Below, one piece after another: positions 43,225 to 54,500 of a stretch of DNA of 64,000 nucleotides (positions are counted from its first letter, which is position 1; every line of letters starts with the position of its first letter). Under the pieces are notes generated by a model. That model did not search any database. It was not told the DNA's origin and saw only the letters and a program-made list of their open reading frames with translations. The position numbers were made by a program, and so were the translations under genes. Origin of the DNA: Tubulanus polymorphus (Eukaryota; Nemertea; Palaeonemertea; Tubulaniformes; Tubulanidae); NCBI RefSeq assembly GCF_964204645.1, contig NC_134030.1:20341110-20405109 (forward strand), written 5' to 3'.

Positions 43225-46200
43225 ATGGCCGACGAAGACGACGCTAATTTAGACGCGGGATGGATCGCACGACAGCGGGTAGGCCGCCGCATGATGATAC
43301 ATCCTCAATATATTATACATTTATAGAAACTAGAAAAGCAAACCTCCAAGAATTTTCTTTAGAAATTATTTGCCACGAACGGTATTTCTTGCAATCAGGA
43401 ATTGATTGATTGACATATCATTGACATTTGATAAAAAAGTGTTTTTTTAGTGTTTTTTGATATTATCAAAAAACTCTGAAAAAACACTTTACCCCTGGGC
43501 CCTACTGCCTACAGTTATGTGCCCATTTATATGATTTTCAACTCAAGGCCTTTAAACTGATTTAGGCTTAGGCCTATGACTTTGGTAGGCTGCGCTGTTT
43601 ACAGGACATAGGCCTACCGGGCTGGGGCCAGTTGCTCAAAAATTGGTTAAAGATAACCACAGTGGATAGATACCATAGCAGCAATGATACTTCAATTGTC
43701 ACTATGTAACCTACTTTTGAGCTACTGGCCCCAGGGTAGTGACAGTTAGTTAACCGTTAGTTAGTAAGCCCGTCATTACAAATTTTGTCAATGTCTCATG
43801 AAGACTTGTCTTGAATGAGTCCATTGTAATGTCAGTGACAGTCACTCCACCGCTCCCCATAACTCGGCCGGGAAGACTGTTCCAGGCCAAGGTTCAACTA
43901 GGCTACTTTAGTTAAACTTGCTGGGAAACGAAAAAAGAAAACTATTTGACTTGTCACAATATCTATCAAAACTGACCAATCCCATTATCCATGCGAAATT
44001 TTTTTAAACTTAGCAGTAGCCCGGAAACTGGACCGATACCCCAGTCATTGGTCCTATAATTAAGGCTAACCCACTAATTCTATAGTGAAATCTCTTTCGT
44101 GTAATGTTACTGTTAGGCTCTTTCTTATAAGATTAATTTCTGGAATTTGATAATCCTAATACACGGGAATCTTTTGATTGTAAGTCGTTTCTATTTTATT
44201 GATAGGATGGTAGTTTTTCCGCTGTTGAAGCCGTAGCCAGTCTGGAAGGTAAGCAGCTGTACAATAGTTAGGGTTTGGCCTACTTCGATGGCTTTCATAA
44301 ATATCATGTGTACTCCCGCACTGAGGGGCTAATTTTGAAGCATTTCGATGTCAAAAAAGGCAACTTTAAGCGTAGGCCTACTCCCTGAAATACGCTAATT
44401 ATCCTTTGACATAATGATTTGGTGATTATACCCTCAAAAGCCCCTCAAACCCCCCAAATTTCAAATTGATACTCCTGTAGGAACCCTGATGAAAAAGGGC
44501 ACCCTGGAAAGTTTGATGGACTTGTACAAGTTTCATAATTCCCCCTGGATCCGCGCCTGGGTCACATTCAAAACCACCGCATGACGCGAAATTTTTACAA
44601 GTGAAAATTGTGAATTTTCTGCAATATCGATCGAAACCCGGTGAAAATGTCATCGAGAAAAAATAAAAACCTTCAATGAATTAAACCGGTGTGTACGCTT
44701 CATCGGAAATCCTTGCTTGTCACAGTAAAACCCGTTTAGATTTACTAATCGGTTGAAGAGGTCTTTGTGGAACATTTCGATTACCTCAAAGAATTTATCG
44801 ATCGTGAGTTCATCTTTTATGAACAGGTGATTTGAAAATAGAAACCTTTAAAGCCGCATATGTAAGCTTCAAGCCTGCCTGGGATTTTATCCAAAATCCT
44901 TGTCATCCTATTTAGATTTACTAATTGGTAGTATTAGAGATCCTTGTGGAACATTTCGAATACCTCCATGACAAAGATTTATCTGCCTGTTTCGATCGTG
45001 AGTTTATTTTCTATGAACAGGTGATTTGAAAATAGAAGCGACGAGTCCGACGAATTTCAACCAGCGTTTTTCGTTTTCTCGCACGAGCAGCACCGGATCT
45101 ATTCACGGAATCGGAACGACTTCGTCGGCGTCGTCTGCTCATAATTCAGGTAAAATCAGCCGCCGTTTCTGTCGCATTTTACCAGGCATCAGTTGCTCAG
45201 AAGTGGTCACAGTTAGCCATTGGATAGATGTTGTAGTGAAAATTGAAATTGTGTGGTATTTCGTCTACCAGTTAGGCCTCACTCTAACCAACTTTTCAGC
45301 AACTGATGCCTGGTTATTGAATGTTGTAGTACAGGGTCGGGTCTAGGAAAATTGGAAGGCCAGGGTTCAGAAGAAAAGGTGTTTCCAGGATAAAGCAGCT
45401 CTGTCAACAGCCACTAGCGGGGACCAATCCTCTGGATTTAGATATTATCGAAGAAATCTAATCTATATGACGCAGATGCTGATAGGATTAAGTGTCAAAT
45501 TAGCATGATTTTACAATCTGTCTTGACGAAAAGGGCAACTTCACTGTGAAGGCAGGGATCTCCTCCACCCCTGAGACTGCCACCTAAATCTGACCGTGTA
45601 GTGACGATGAGTTAATGCGATGTTTTGTATTATTAAAGATGATGATGATGACAGCGATAGCAGTAAACAGCCGATGTCTTATAAAGATCGACGCCGTGAA
45701 GCTCATACGCAGGCTGAACAAAAAAGACGTGACGCGATTAAGGTTAGTATTATGAGTTAAAGCATCCTCCCTTTGTAGCTCAGTGAGATAAGGCGTGATG
45801 ATGCTGTTGCATCCACTATCAGTGCCGAGTGACAAGTGGGTTCGAGTCCTGTTGACTGCTTACATTGTGCGAGCAACACCTCAAAGGCCGTCTCGTCATG
45901 AGGTGAAATGAAAAATCCAGTAGGGTTAGTTTTTGGAAACCAAGATCGTAAAGGCAAACTAACAATGGATTACTGATAGGATTACTGAGTTAACTGAGGA
46001 TTTTATTCTAGAGTATACTTTACGAATCTGAAATGGTGATCACATTCCTGGAAAGTTTTCTGTAGCTAAGCTCAGATGGCTCTACTCCGAAAGCTTAGCG
46101 AGATGTTTCATCTACGTTGTAACGAGATAGTTTCGTTCATTTCTTTTCAGAAAGGTTACGATGATTTACAAAATCTTGTGCCTTCATTCCAACAATCGGA

Positions 46201-48581
46201 TGGACTGACCGGACAGAAAGTCAGCAAGGCGACTATATTACAAAAATGTGAGTACACATTTTCACTGAAATTTCACTGACAAACCATAAATGGAACCTGG
46301 GCTAAAATAGAATAGAATATCTGATTGGGGCGCATGCAGCTGCGCTTTTGGGCTAATCGGGTACAGTTTCGCCTGGGGAGGACAATGTGTAGCCTACAGT
46401 AATTTATGCAAGTATCAATTTGCTGTTTGTAACCAGCCCTTCACAATTTGATGTCTGGACAATTCTGTATTCAATGCATCAATATAATAGTTATATATGT
46501 AGACAGCGGATGTTCCAAACGGCTATTCTTTCTTAAGTACTCATGCCTCGGGTCGATGCGCGAGACCTGGTGAAGTTTTGACAGTTTTTTCTTGGCTGGC
46601 TAAAAACTGTCACTTGCGGGGATGATTTAAGAACGGACCGAACCGCTGTGTTAACAGCGACCCTCGAGTAATGTTCGCGCGTTTTTCGTTACATTTCAGC
46701 GATCGATTACATTCAATTTCTCGTGAATCAGAAGAAAAAACAAGAAGAAGAATTGGATTCACTGAGAAAAGAAGTGATGGCGCTGAAAATCATGAAAGCG
46801 TAAGTGAAAAAAATCAGACCAAACTGTAATTTACTGACTCAACGCTTTAAATTTGGGTAATTTTCTTTTGAAAATTCAGGGAATAGTTGGGGAATTTCGT
46901 AAAAACGAAGCTAAAAATTAGGGAAAAGTCACAGGGAAATTGGTTGTGATTGTAAGATCGCGCGTAAAATGCGACTGTTTTCATCTAGGCTATGTCTTGC
47001 ATATTTGTTAATTGATTGGATTCTTAGCAGATCAAGTCAGGGAAAACGAAGTGCTTGTCAGGGAAAAAGCAAGTCAAATAAAAGTGGCCATCCTGATCAT
47101 GTTAGACAGCAATCAGTCATAGCTTACTACTGCCAGACTTTCCTGCAGGTCCTTGACTATATTTCGAAACTCTAACTTCGAAGCCGACTTGTATGACTTC
47201 TGTATCTTACTGCAGGAACTATGAACATATCGTAAAAGCCCACAAGAATACGCCTGTACACGGACAGAACCAGGTCTCGGATGAAGTGAAATTTCAAGTC
47301 GTAAGTATTTCTTTAGTCAACTGCACTACTGACCCTCCTCTTAGTCAGCCATACCTGAAGGGTGAGCAGGCACCATTTTGTTTTAAGATAATTTAGCCAG
47401 GCCCTTAATTTTCACAAAGAAAGTGCTTGCTCATTACAAAATGTTGACATCCAAAATTACTTACGGTTTCAACGAAGTATGTAGTGGATTAGGACGAGGT
47501 CGTCCTATGATAGTAGAGGTGTCACTGGCTTACAAAAGTGCTAAAAACTGCTTACTTTTGCCATAAAAAGTGCTAAAAACTGCTTACTTTTGCCTTAAAA
47601 AGTGCTTAAAACTGCTTACTTTTGCCTTAAAAAGTGCTTAAAACTGCTTACTTTTGCATCAGTCTTACTACCATGAACCCGGTCTGATGCGATTTAGAAA
47701 AAAAACCAAATTCATGATTTCTGATTTCAGTTCAAACAAATGATGGATTCGCTGTTTACGTCGTTCAACTTGTCGATATCGGTGGCTAATTTTGCCGAAC
47801 TGTCCGGTTGTGTATTCTCGTGGCTAGAGGAATATTGCAAACCCCACGTACGTATAAAGAAACTTATCATTTCAAAGAGTCGGCTGCTGTTCTTGTACTA
47901 TTGTTGTACGAGTTCACAAGGCGATAATAGCCGTTTCACAAGCGTGGCGTAGCAATTCATGTCTCTCGATAAACTGAGATTGATCTTCGCGTTTCGAATC
48001 TGGGATGATATTAACCCTTTCAATGCTGACTTATTAATACCCTTGTAGTGCTGGAGATAATTTGAAAATTTTGAATAAATCCACTCCAGTATGTTGAACA
48101 ACGGGAATAGCACTATAGTCTACACCGCGGTGCGGTGTATCGTTAGTTACTGATATTTCACTATGTTTGACAGGTGCTGCCATCTTTCAAGAGAGATAAT
48201 TACTAATTACATCAATACACCGCAGTGCGGTGTACTAGCAAAATCCATCACTGATTTGTACACCGCACTGCGGTGTAGACGCACTGAAAGGGTTAAGGAT
48301 TTCTGAATCCGTCAGATTACTAATGAAGTCACTTTGTTCTGACTATATTCTGTAATGCAGTGAATATAGTTTAGATCCCGCCTGCAATTTTAGAAATTAT
48401 CGATAGATTTCAATACTGCCACCTGGTGGATCTAAGCGGAATCCTCGAGTCCTCATTGCGGAGAATGTGCAATAATCAATTGCGTTTATCGTGTTTTCGG
48501 TTTGTTTTTCAGTCGTTGCGCCATCTATTGATGGATATTCTCGGTACGGTCAACAAGCAATTGCCGAAACCGCCGTCCTGA
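43225..48581 (+). CDS. MLX: MLX (Max-like protein X), complete, 9 exons (265 aa)
   Basis: bHLH-leucine-zipper factor that dimerises with Mondo/ChREBP-type and Mad-type partners and binds E-box/ChoRE sites in nutrient-responsive transcription. Exons: 43225-43278, 44206-44248, 45021-45149, 45639-45742, 46151-46247, 46700-46799, 47216-47300, 47731-47847 and 48513-48581. All are GT/AG and in phase, total 798 nt. The basic region RRREAHTQAEQKRRDAIK (about 93-110) has the H, E and R contacts expected for E-box binding. Helix-loop-helix covers about 111-155 (KGYDDLQNLVP, KATILQKSIDYIQFL). The zipper covers about 156-180. The C-terminal dimerisation and cytoplasmic-localisation region spans about 183-265 (YEHIVKAH, VSDEVKFQVF, DSLFTSFN, FSWLEEYCKP). 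A Ser-rich stretch in exon 3 matches the variable region before the basic domain. The first ATG (43225) has an acidic start, MADEDDANLDAG. Exon 3 has a tandem decoy upstream. Confidence 0.95.
43624..43733. mobile_element. Fold-back MITE, GGGGCCAGTTGCTCAAAA family
   Basis: CTGGGGCCAGTTGCTCAAAA mirrors TTTTGAGCTACTGGCCCCAG. Within MLX intron 1. Confidence 0.85.
44668..45038 (+). repeat. Tandem duplication spanning the MLX exon 3 acceptor
   Basis: Two units, about 44668-44843 and 44844-45038, share 'AAATCCTTG', 'TTTAGATTTACTAAT', 'CTTGTGGAACATTTCGA', 'GATCGTGAGTT' and 'TATGAACAGGTGATTTGAAA'. The second unit contains the true acceptor (exon 3 starts at 45021). The first leaves a decoy acceptor at 44826 and a possible 35-nt exon (44827-44861) ending at GTAAGC. 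Inclusion of that exon would shift the frame. Confidence 0.75.
45184..45314. mobile_element. Fold-back MITE, CCAGGCATCAGTTGCTCAGAA type
   Basis: The left end CCAGGCATCAGTTGCTCAGAA mirrors the right end CAGCAACTGATGCCTGG. It lies in MLX intron 3. Confidence 0.7.
45770..45960 (+). repeat. tRNA-headed SINE (TAGCTCAGTGAGATA family)
   Basis: TTTGTAGCTCAGTGAGATAAG (A box) and GGTTCGAGTCCTG (B box) are followed by 'GCTTACATTGTGCGAGCAACACC'. A second copy is at 10130-10290, and a head-only fragment is near 60505. Confidence 0.75.
46855..47095. repeat. GTCAGGGAAAAGCAAGTCAAATAAA-type repeat
   Basis: Shares 'GTTAATTGATTG', 'ATCAAGTCAGGGAA', 'AAAAAGCAAGTCAAATAAA' and 'GTGGCCATCCTG' with 37815-38000 and with the interrupted copy at 25385-25760. 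No termini resolved. Confidence 0.6.
47528..47660. repeat. About 33-bp tandem repeat in MLX intron 7
   Basis: Four units of 'AAAAGTGCTTAAAACTGC' plus 'TTACTTTTGCCTTA', ending about 70 bp before exon 8. Confidence 0.85.
48011..48296 (-). mobile_element. TTAA-MITE copy (reverse), MLX intron 8
   Basis: Complete copy with TTAA at both ends and intact hairpins (CACCGCGGTGCGGTG, CACCGCAGTGCGGTG, CACCGCACTGCGGTG). Among the best-preserved copies in the window. Confidence 0.9.
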
Positions 48582-49331
48582 TTTTACTGATGACAAATGA
48601 TGAAATCGATAAACAGACGATTGTGACACTTATCTCACAATTTATTGCATCAATTTGATTCGCGAACTTTTGAAATATGGATTAATTTCAATACACGGAT
48701 ATATCAAATTGTAAATAATGAAGAACATATTTTCTTGTACCCTGAAGTTTGTTGTAACGCGGTTCTACTTTGTATAGAACCGCTAAACTGGGTCCGAAGT
48801 TCGGTTTTACCCTAGTGATGGGCAAAAACCGGGGCAAAAACAGCTGAATGATTTTGGGATAGGTCTGGCGGGAACTGAGGAGGACCTCAAGATTTCGGGG
48901 GTGAGGGGCTTATAGGCAAACAAAGTCGGATCTTGGATTCTTTGAAGGGGTGTACCTGAAAATTGTAAATGACAGATCTGGCAATGCAAGGGCTCGTACG
49001 CAGATCAAATTCAGCCACCAACCTACACGGAGAAGCACTTTCTATGATTAAAATTTTGAGGAGGCAAAATGTTGGGAGCCCTCCTGCTCCACAGTGCCTG
49101 TATGTTCACATAATCTCTGGTACTTGATCCATCTCTGGGGTTGTCGTGTACATTAAGATATTGCCCATCGGGCGAATGTTGTGAAGTTTTATTCATTTTA
49201 AAGTGATAATTTATCGTAACTTGTTATCGCAATATTTCAATTGCAGTTTGAAAGATTTCAGTTCGCGTGAAATCATTGAAAAATTGATATTTATGTATTC
49301 AATGTATCAATAATATGCGGTTATTGATGTC

Positions 49332-49337
49332 AATAAA
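49332..49337 (+). promoter_or_regulatory. Likely MLX poly(A) signal
   Basis: AATAAA in 'GTCAATAAAGTTTGCG', about 750 bp after the MLX stop codon, is the first strong candidate downstream. It implies a 3' UTR of roughly 780 nt. Confidence 0.6.
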
Positions 49338-50119
49338 GTTTGCGTTTTGTAAAACTGAAGAAATATCTGTCATCAATTCCTTGGATGCCAATTCAATCTA
49401 AACTTGTTAAACATGTACATTAATTTATTTTCAAACATCGACTATTTTTGTCCACCACGTGATGATTTTGTCTGTAGCATTGATTTTTGGCATTTCAGTA
49501 GGTTCCAGTTATCGCTGGTGTGAACCTAATTTCGTAGACTAAAATTAGAGGAACATGAACTCGTCATGGTTTGGATGTAATAGGCTATTTGCAACCTCGT
49601 TTTGCGAGGGTTTGGTTTTCTCCCGATCGAGAGTACGTTAACACAAATAAACTACAAACACCAGACAACACATTTTATGAGCACACTTTCAAAAACTGAT
49701 CGTCCACACTTCACATGTGTTCAGTGCTTCACCTGAGACATTTCTAATTGAAAATGAACTACAAACACCAGACAGACATTTTATCAGCACACTTTCAAAA
49801 ACAGATCGTCCTCACTTCACATGTGTTCAGTGCTTCACCTGAGACATTTCTAATTGAAAATGAACTACAAACACCAGACAGACATTTTATCAGCACACTT
49901 TCAAAAACTGATCCACACTTCACATGTTTTCATTCTATCCGATTTACAAATGAAAGTTGTTCGAACATCCTCGATTTGACACGGAAATCGAACCCAGTTC
50001 GCCGATCCTCGTGGATTATTCAGTATCATCACCATACACGGCATATTAACGTTATGTAGCGGTTGTTTTCGGTCCTTGAATAACTTATGATCACCGCTCT
50101 AATCTAAATCTTAGACCAA
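49338..50119. repeat. Intergenic with about 107-bp tandem repeat
   Basis: Positions about 49650-49930 hold 2.5-3 units of about 107 bp containing 'CTTCACATGTGTTCAGTGC' and 'AACTACAAACACCAGACA'. A single diverged unit occurs at about 36510-36625. The open frame 49748-50059 is a product of this repeat. Nothing else is seen. Confidence 0.75.
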
Positions 50120-50435
50120 TTGCCATCCTCGCTTGCCAGGGGTCCGGTATCACTCCCGAACTCGCTTCCACCAGCCCCCTGGCCTCACAACGCGTGATTT
50201 CATTACTGGCGCTGTTGCGCATGACGTCATATATCGATTTGCGAAATACTTCCTTGTTCAGTTAAACGTTCGCTGATTGGTCCATTTAACGGGAAAACCA
50301 ACAGAAGTCTACTGTCGTTTGTTACAAGCGCTGTGATTGGTACGACCGGATTCTGGTCGGCTAGTAACGACTCGTGAGGTCAAGGGGTTCGGCGAACAGC
50401 TTTAGCGTAGTGGGTTCGAATCCCTTGACGGGTGA
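50120..50435 (+). repeat. Dispersed repeat with terminal tRNA-like B box (forward copy)
   Basis: Runs from 'TTGCCAGGGGTCCGGTATC' to 'GGGTTCGAATCCCTTGACGG' and 'GTGAAGATG'. Nearly the same as 16180-16500 (reverse). Confidence 0.7.
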
Positions 50436-50992
50436 AGATGACCAATTGCTGGCTAAGAGTCACTTCATTGACACATTACCTAACTCTTAATGGTCCAGTG
50501 GACAGGCATGGATTAGTGCCGGCTATCGCCACAGCGCCCCCGTGACCTCAATTTTCAGCGGATAGTCGAGGGAAGCAGCTATAGGTGCATTCAACAAGAA
50601 AATTAATTTTAGAAAATTATTTGACGCCTGGGGAAAAAATGTAGAATTTCTGGGCTAAGCTAATGTGGAATTGCAAATTTGAAATCGAAGTTTTAAGAAA
50701 TTTGGGGAATGATGAGATTTGGCGATTGGGTAGATGATACAGGTCTTCGACTCTAGGGTTTAAATTTTTTTATTGAAAATTCTCAATTGATCGCGAACTT
50801 GCGACCGACTTCATTTACTTATGCCTCTAAGCTGGTCTGCAACTTCATTGCCTCCATGGATGAAGAAAGAGCTCTTCTGATGTCTGCTTCATCACGACTT
50901 CGAGCATATCGTGTGGCCTAGCCAGCCGGCCCGGTCCCCGGGCCCGGGCCACGGGTTTGGCTGTCACTCGATATCCTAGAGTCTTGAGTCTG
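50436..50992. other. No recognisable feature
   Basis: Unique-looking DNA up to the retrotransposon insertion site. A GC palindrome, 'CCCCGGGCCCGGGCC', lies at about 50937. No gene. Confidence 0.4.
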
Positions 50993-50997
50993 GGTGG

Positions 50998-51306
50998 TGT
51001 CGCGAATATATCATTCGGCGTATATGGCTGTATTTATGTTGTAGTTTTCATTCATGGTTGTTGTATCATATCAATCCATATAATTCATGTGATAATCCCT
51101 TTTCAGTACTGTACAGGTTGTTTACTAGATTCTATCCAATAGTTGTACAGATTTGACACAATGTAATCTCAATATCATTTATATGAACGTATGGGCAGAA
51201 TAAATCAGGGCTGTTATAGATCTTTCAACGATAAGGAAGTCTCGTCGTTCGTAGTCGTTTTCTCTCGGACCTAGGGAATTCTTTGGAGTCCTCGATAGTA
51301 TGGACA
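50998..51306 (+). repeat. Left LTR of the BEL/Pao element
   Basis: 309 bp, TGTCGCGAATATATC at the start and AGTATGGACA at the end. Same sequence as 56944-57252. Confidence 0.95.
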
Positions 51307-51509
51307 TTTTGGTCCCTCGAGCAGCGGGATTTGTTTTCGGTTGCAAACAAAGTATTATTGGTTGTTTTGCGGTGATTTCGACGACGATAATTCGACGAGA
51401 AACTTCAACTCGACGGTGAAAACTCGAAACTCCAACAAACCGGTTGGGTGATATCTACTTGCGGTACAGCATTAATCACGACGTCTGGAGTGCTGAAGTC
51501 AACTAAATC

Positions 51510-54500
51510 ATGGCCACCGAGGAGAAAGAGATGAGACGAATTCAGCGCGGACAGTTCACAAAACTAAGAATCCAGTGCGAGAACCACATCAAAGATAACC
51601 AGGCTGTTCAGGGTACGTGTGTTTTAGCTACTCTTAAAAAGAAATTATCTCAATTGGAGCAACTTGACCTTGAAATATATGCAAAGTGTGGTCTCGCGGG
51701 TTCAGCCTACGAGAATTTAATCGTCCAGTCAGATGACATTATAAATAGTCATCATATGAAACTTACGGAGATGGAGCTCGCATTAAATGAACTATCAATT
51801 CAATCTCGATTCGTTCCTTCCGAAACCGCTTCAGCATCATTTACTTCTACTAGCAGTTTATCGTTACCGAAACTTCAAATACCAAAATTTGATGGCGATA
51901 TATTGCATTGGCAATCCTTTTGGGATTTGTTTATTTCGGCTGTGGACAAACAAACAAAACTAAGTGAAATCGAAAAATTTAATCACCTTAAATGTTTGGT
52001 GATTAAAGATGCGTCGACAGTTATTGAAGGTCTTTCGTTGACATCAGAGAATTATAATTCCGCTAAGTCGATGCTTGTAGCTAGATTCGGTCGACCACAT
52101 AGGATCAGTGAGGCCTACTTAGATGCGTTGATTAACCTCGAAGCACCGTATTACGATTTACGTTCGCTTCGCACGTTTTATGAGACGATTGAGCAGAAGA
52201 TACGGAGCCTTGAAGCTCTGGGTATCGAAACTAATTCTTACGGAACATTGTTAGTGCAAATAATTCGAAATAAACTTCCGAAAGAAATAATTTACAACAT
52301 CAGCCGGGATCACGGTAATGGTAAATGGAATCTCTTTGAGTTAAGAGCTGCTTTATTACGTGAAGTAGAAATCCTCGAAACCTGCCAAGATTCATCAGAT
52401 TTGAATTCAAATTTCACTACTACTCTACAGGTACAAGCGAGGAAGTTAGAGTGTCTTTTCTGCAAAGGGGAACATCGGAACAACGACTGCACTGTCGTCA
52501 AGCAGCCTGATGCTAGATTAGGAATTGTGTTTAAATCACGTTTGTGTTTTAACTGCCTGGGGAAGCACCGTTCTAACAGTTGTAGGTCTAGTTTTCGTTG
52601 TAGAATTTGCCAATGTCGACACCATACTAGTTTATGTGGTGCGTCCATGTTTCAGTACCGTCAGAGTCAGAATCAAAATAACGCTGACAGAAGTAAAACA
52701 ACTTTTTCTAACGATGCTTCTTCCAAGAGTGACAATGTCAACGATAATCCTTCCGCAATGCCTGTCAACGATTTTCCTGCGTTGAATTCCAAGGCTGATA
52801 AACCAAAATTCAAACAACGCTCTCTTATGACAAACAGCGGCGGTGGGGCTAACGTTCTGTTAAAAACAGCGGTAGCGCGGGTGTGCTCGTCGTACAATGG
52901 ATCGATCCGCTCAAATTTATTGTTTGACGATGGCTCGCAACGATCTTTTATTACAAAAGAATTGGTTGAGAAATTATGTTTGAAGCCTCATAAGCAGGAA
53001 TATTTAGATTTGTCGGGTTTCGGTGCTGCCACTGGGTTTAACAAGACAGTAGATATAGTTAGGGTTGACGTGATATGCAACGATAACACTCAGGTCCAGG
53101 TAGAAGCAGTCGTGGTACCCTTTATTACGAGACCTATGTCTGTTCATGGAATTGATCAAATTGATGAGTTTAAATCTTTAGAGCTAGCTCATTCTCGTGA
53201 ATTCTATTCAAATGCATTCAGCATTTCTATTTTGATAGGCGTTGATTTTTATTACCAGTTTGTACTAGGGAACGACTTCGTGGTTTCGTCAATTGGTCCT
53301 ATAGCTGTGCCTACAAAGTTGGGTTACCTAGTTTCCGGTCCACAAGCGGCTTACTGTTTGCAGGTGAACGCAGATTCAGTGGATGAAATTGGGCAAAACT
53401 CTATTAAGAAATTCTGGGATCTAGAATTAATTGGGATTAGACCACCAGAAACTGATCCGTATTTGGACTGGTATTGTGATAATTGTATCTCTTTTGATAA
53501 CGGTATATATAATGCGCGATTACCATGGAAGTCTGAACACGGGCCTTTGCCTACCAATTACAATGTCGCTAAAGCGCGCACTAGGTCCACAGCCAGGAAG
53601 TTATCTAAAACCCCAGGATTGTTAAAACAATACAATGATATCATAACCGAACAGTTATCACGCGATTTCATCGAGTTAGTTGATGATCCTGGAGTTTTAG
53701 TGTCTTCTGGTTGCGTTTCTAGGGAACATTACATTCCTCACCACGGCATTTTCAAACAATCTGCTACAACACCCTTGCGGATTGTGTTTGATTGTAGTTG
53801 CAGAGCGTCAAGGAATTCAAATTCTTTGAACGATTGTTTAGAGGCAGGAACACCTCTATTAAATGATATAACCAGTATACTATTGCGATTCCGACTATTC
53901 AAGTATGGTATCATTACTGATATTGAGAAGGCATTTCTCCACGTCGGGCTTCATGTAGATGATAGGGATGTTACACGTTTTTTCTGGCTCCGCGACCCAT
54001 TAGATCCTGAGGGTGAATTCAATATTTATAGGTTTAAGCGGGTACTTTTTGGAGCAACTTGTAGTCCGTTCATGCTTAACAGCACCCTATTCTATCATCT
54101 ACGATGTAATGATACTCCTCTCTCACAGCAGCTTCTACGCGATCTTTATGTAGATAATATCGTCACTAGCGTCGACAGCATTTCTGGTTGTGTTGATTTG
54201 TATTCGGCTTCTCGCACTCTCTTTGCGGGTGCGAACTTTAATCTACGCTGTTGGTCGTCGACTTGCTCAGATCTGCGTGAAGCTGCTGGGAGGGAGGCTG
54301 TTTTGGAACGGTCAAACAGTGTCAAAGTTTTGGGTATAAAGTGGGATGTCAACCATGACAGTCTTACACTGCTTTATGACAACCTTTCCAGTGTAGCACC
54401 TATTACTAAACGTTTGATTCTCAGTAATATTTCCAGTGTCTATGATCCGTTCGGTTTTCTTACACCAATTACAGTTCAATCGAAAATTCTAATGCAAGAC

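Noticed and set aside
44827-44861. True coding exon of MLX
   Set aside because: It would shift the frame; the downstream duplicate at 45021 joins in phase and matches the family. Kept only as a decoy finding.
49748-50059. 103-codon frame
   Set aside because: It is made of the 107-bp tandem repeat and shows the same peptide twice.
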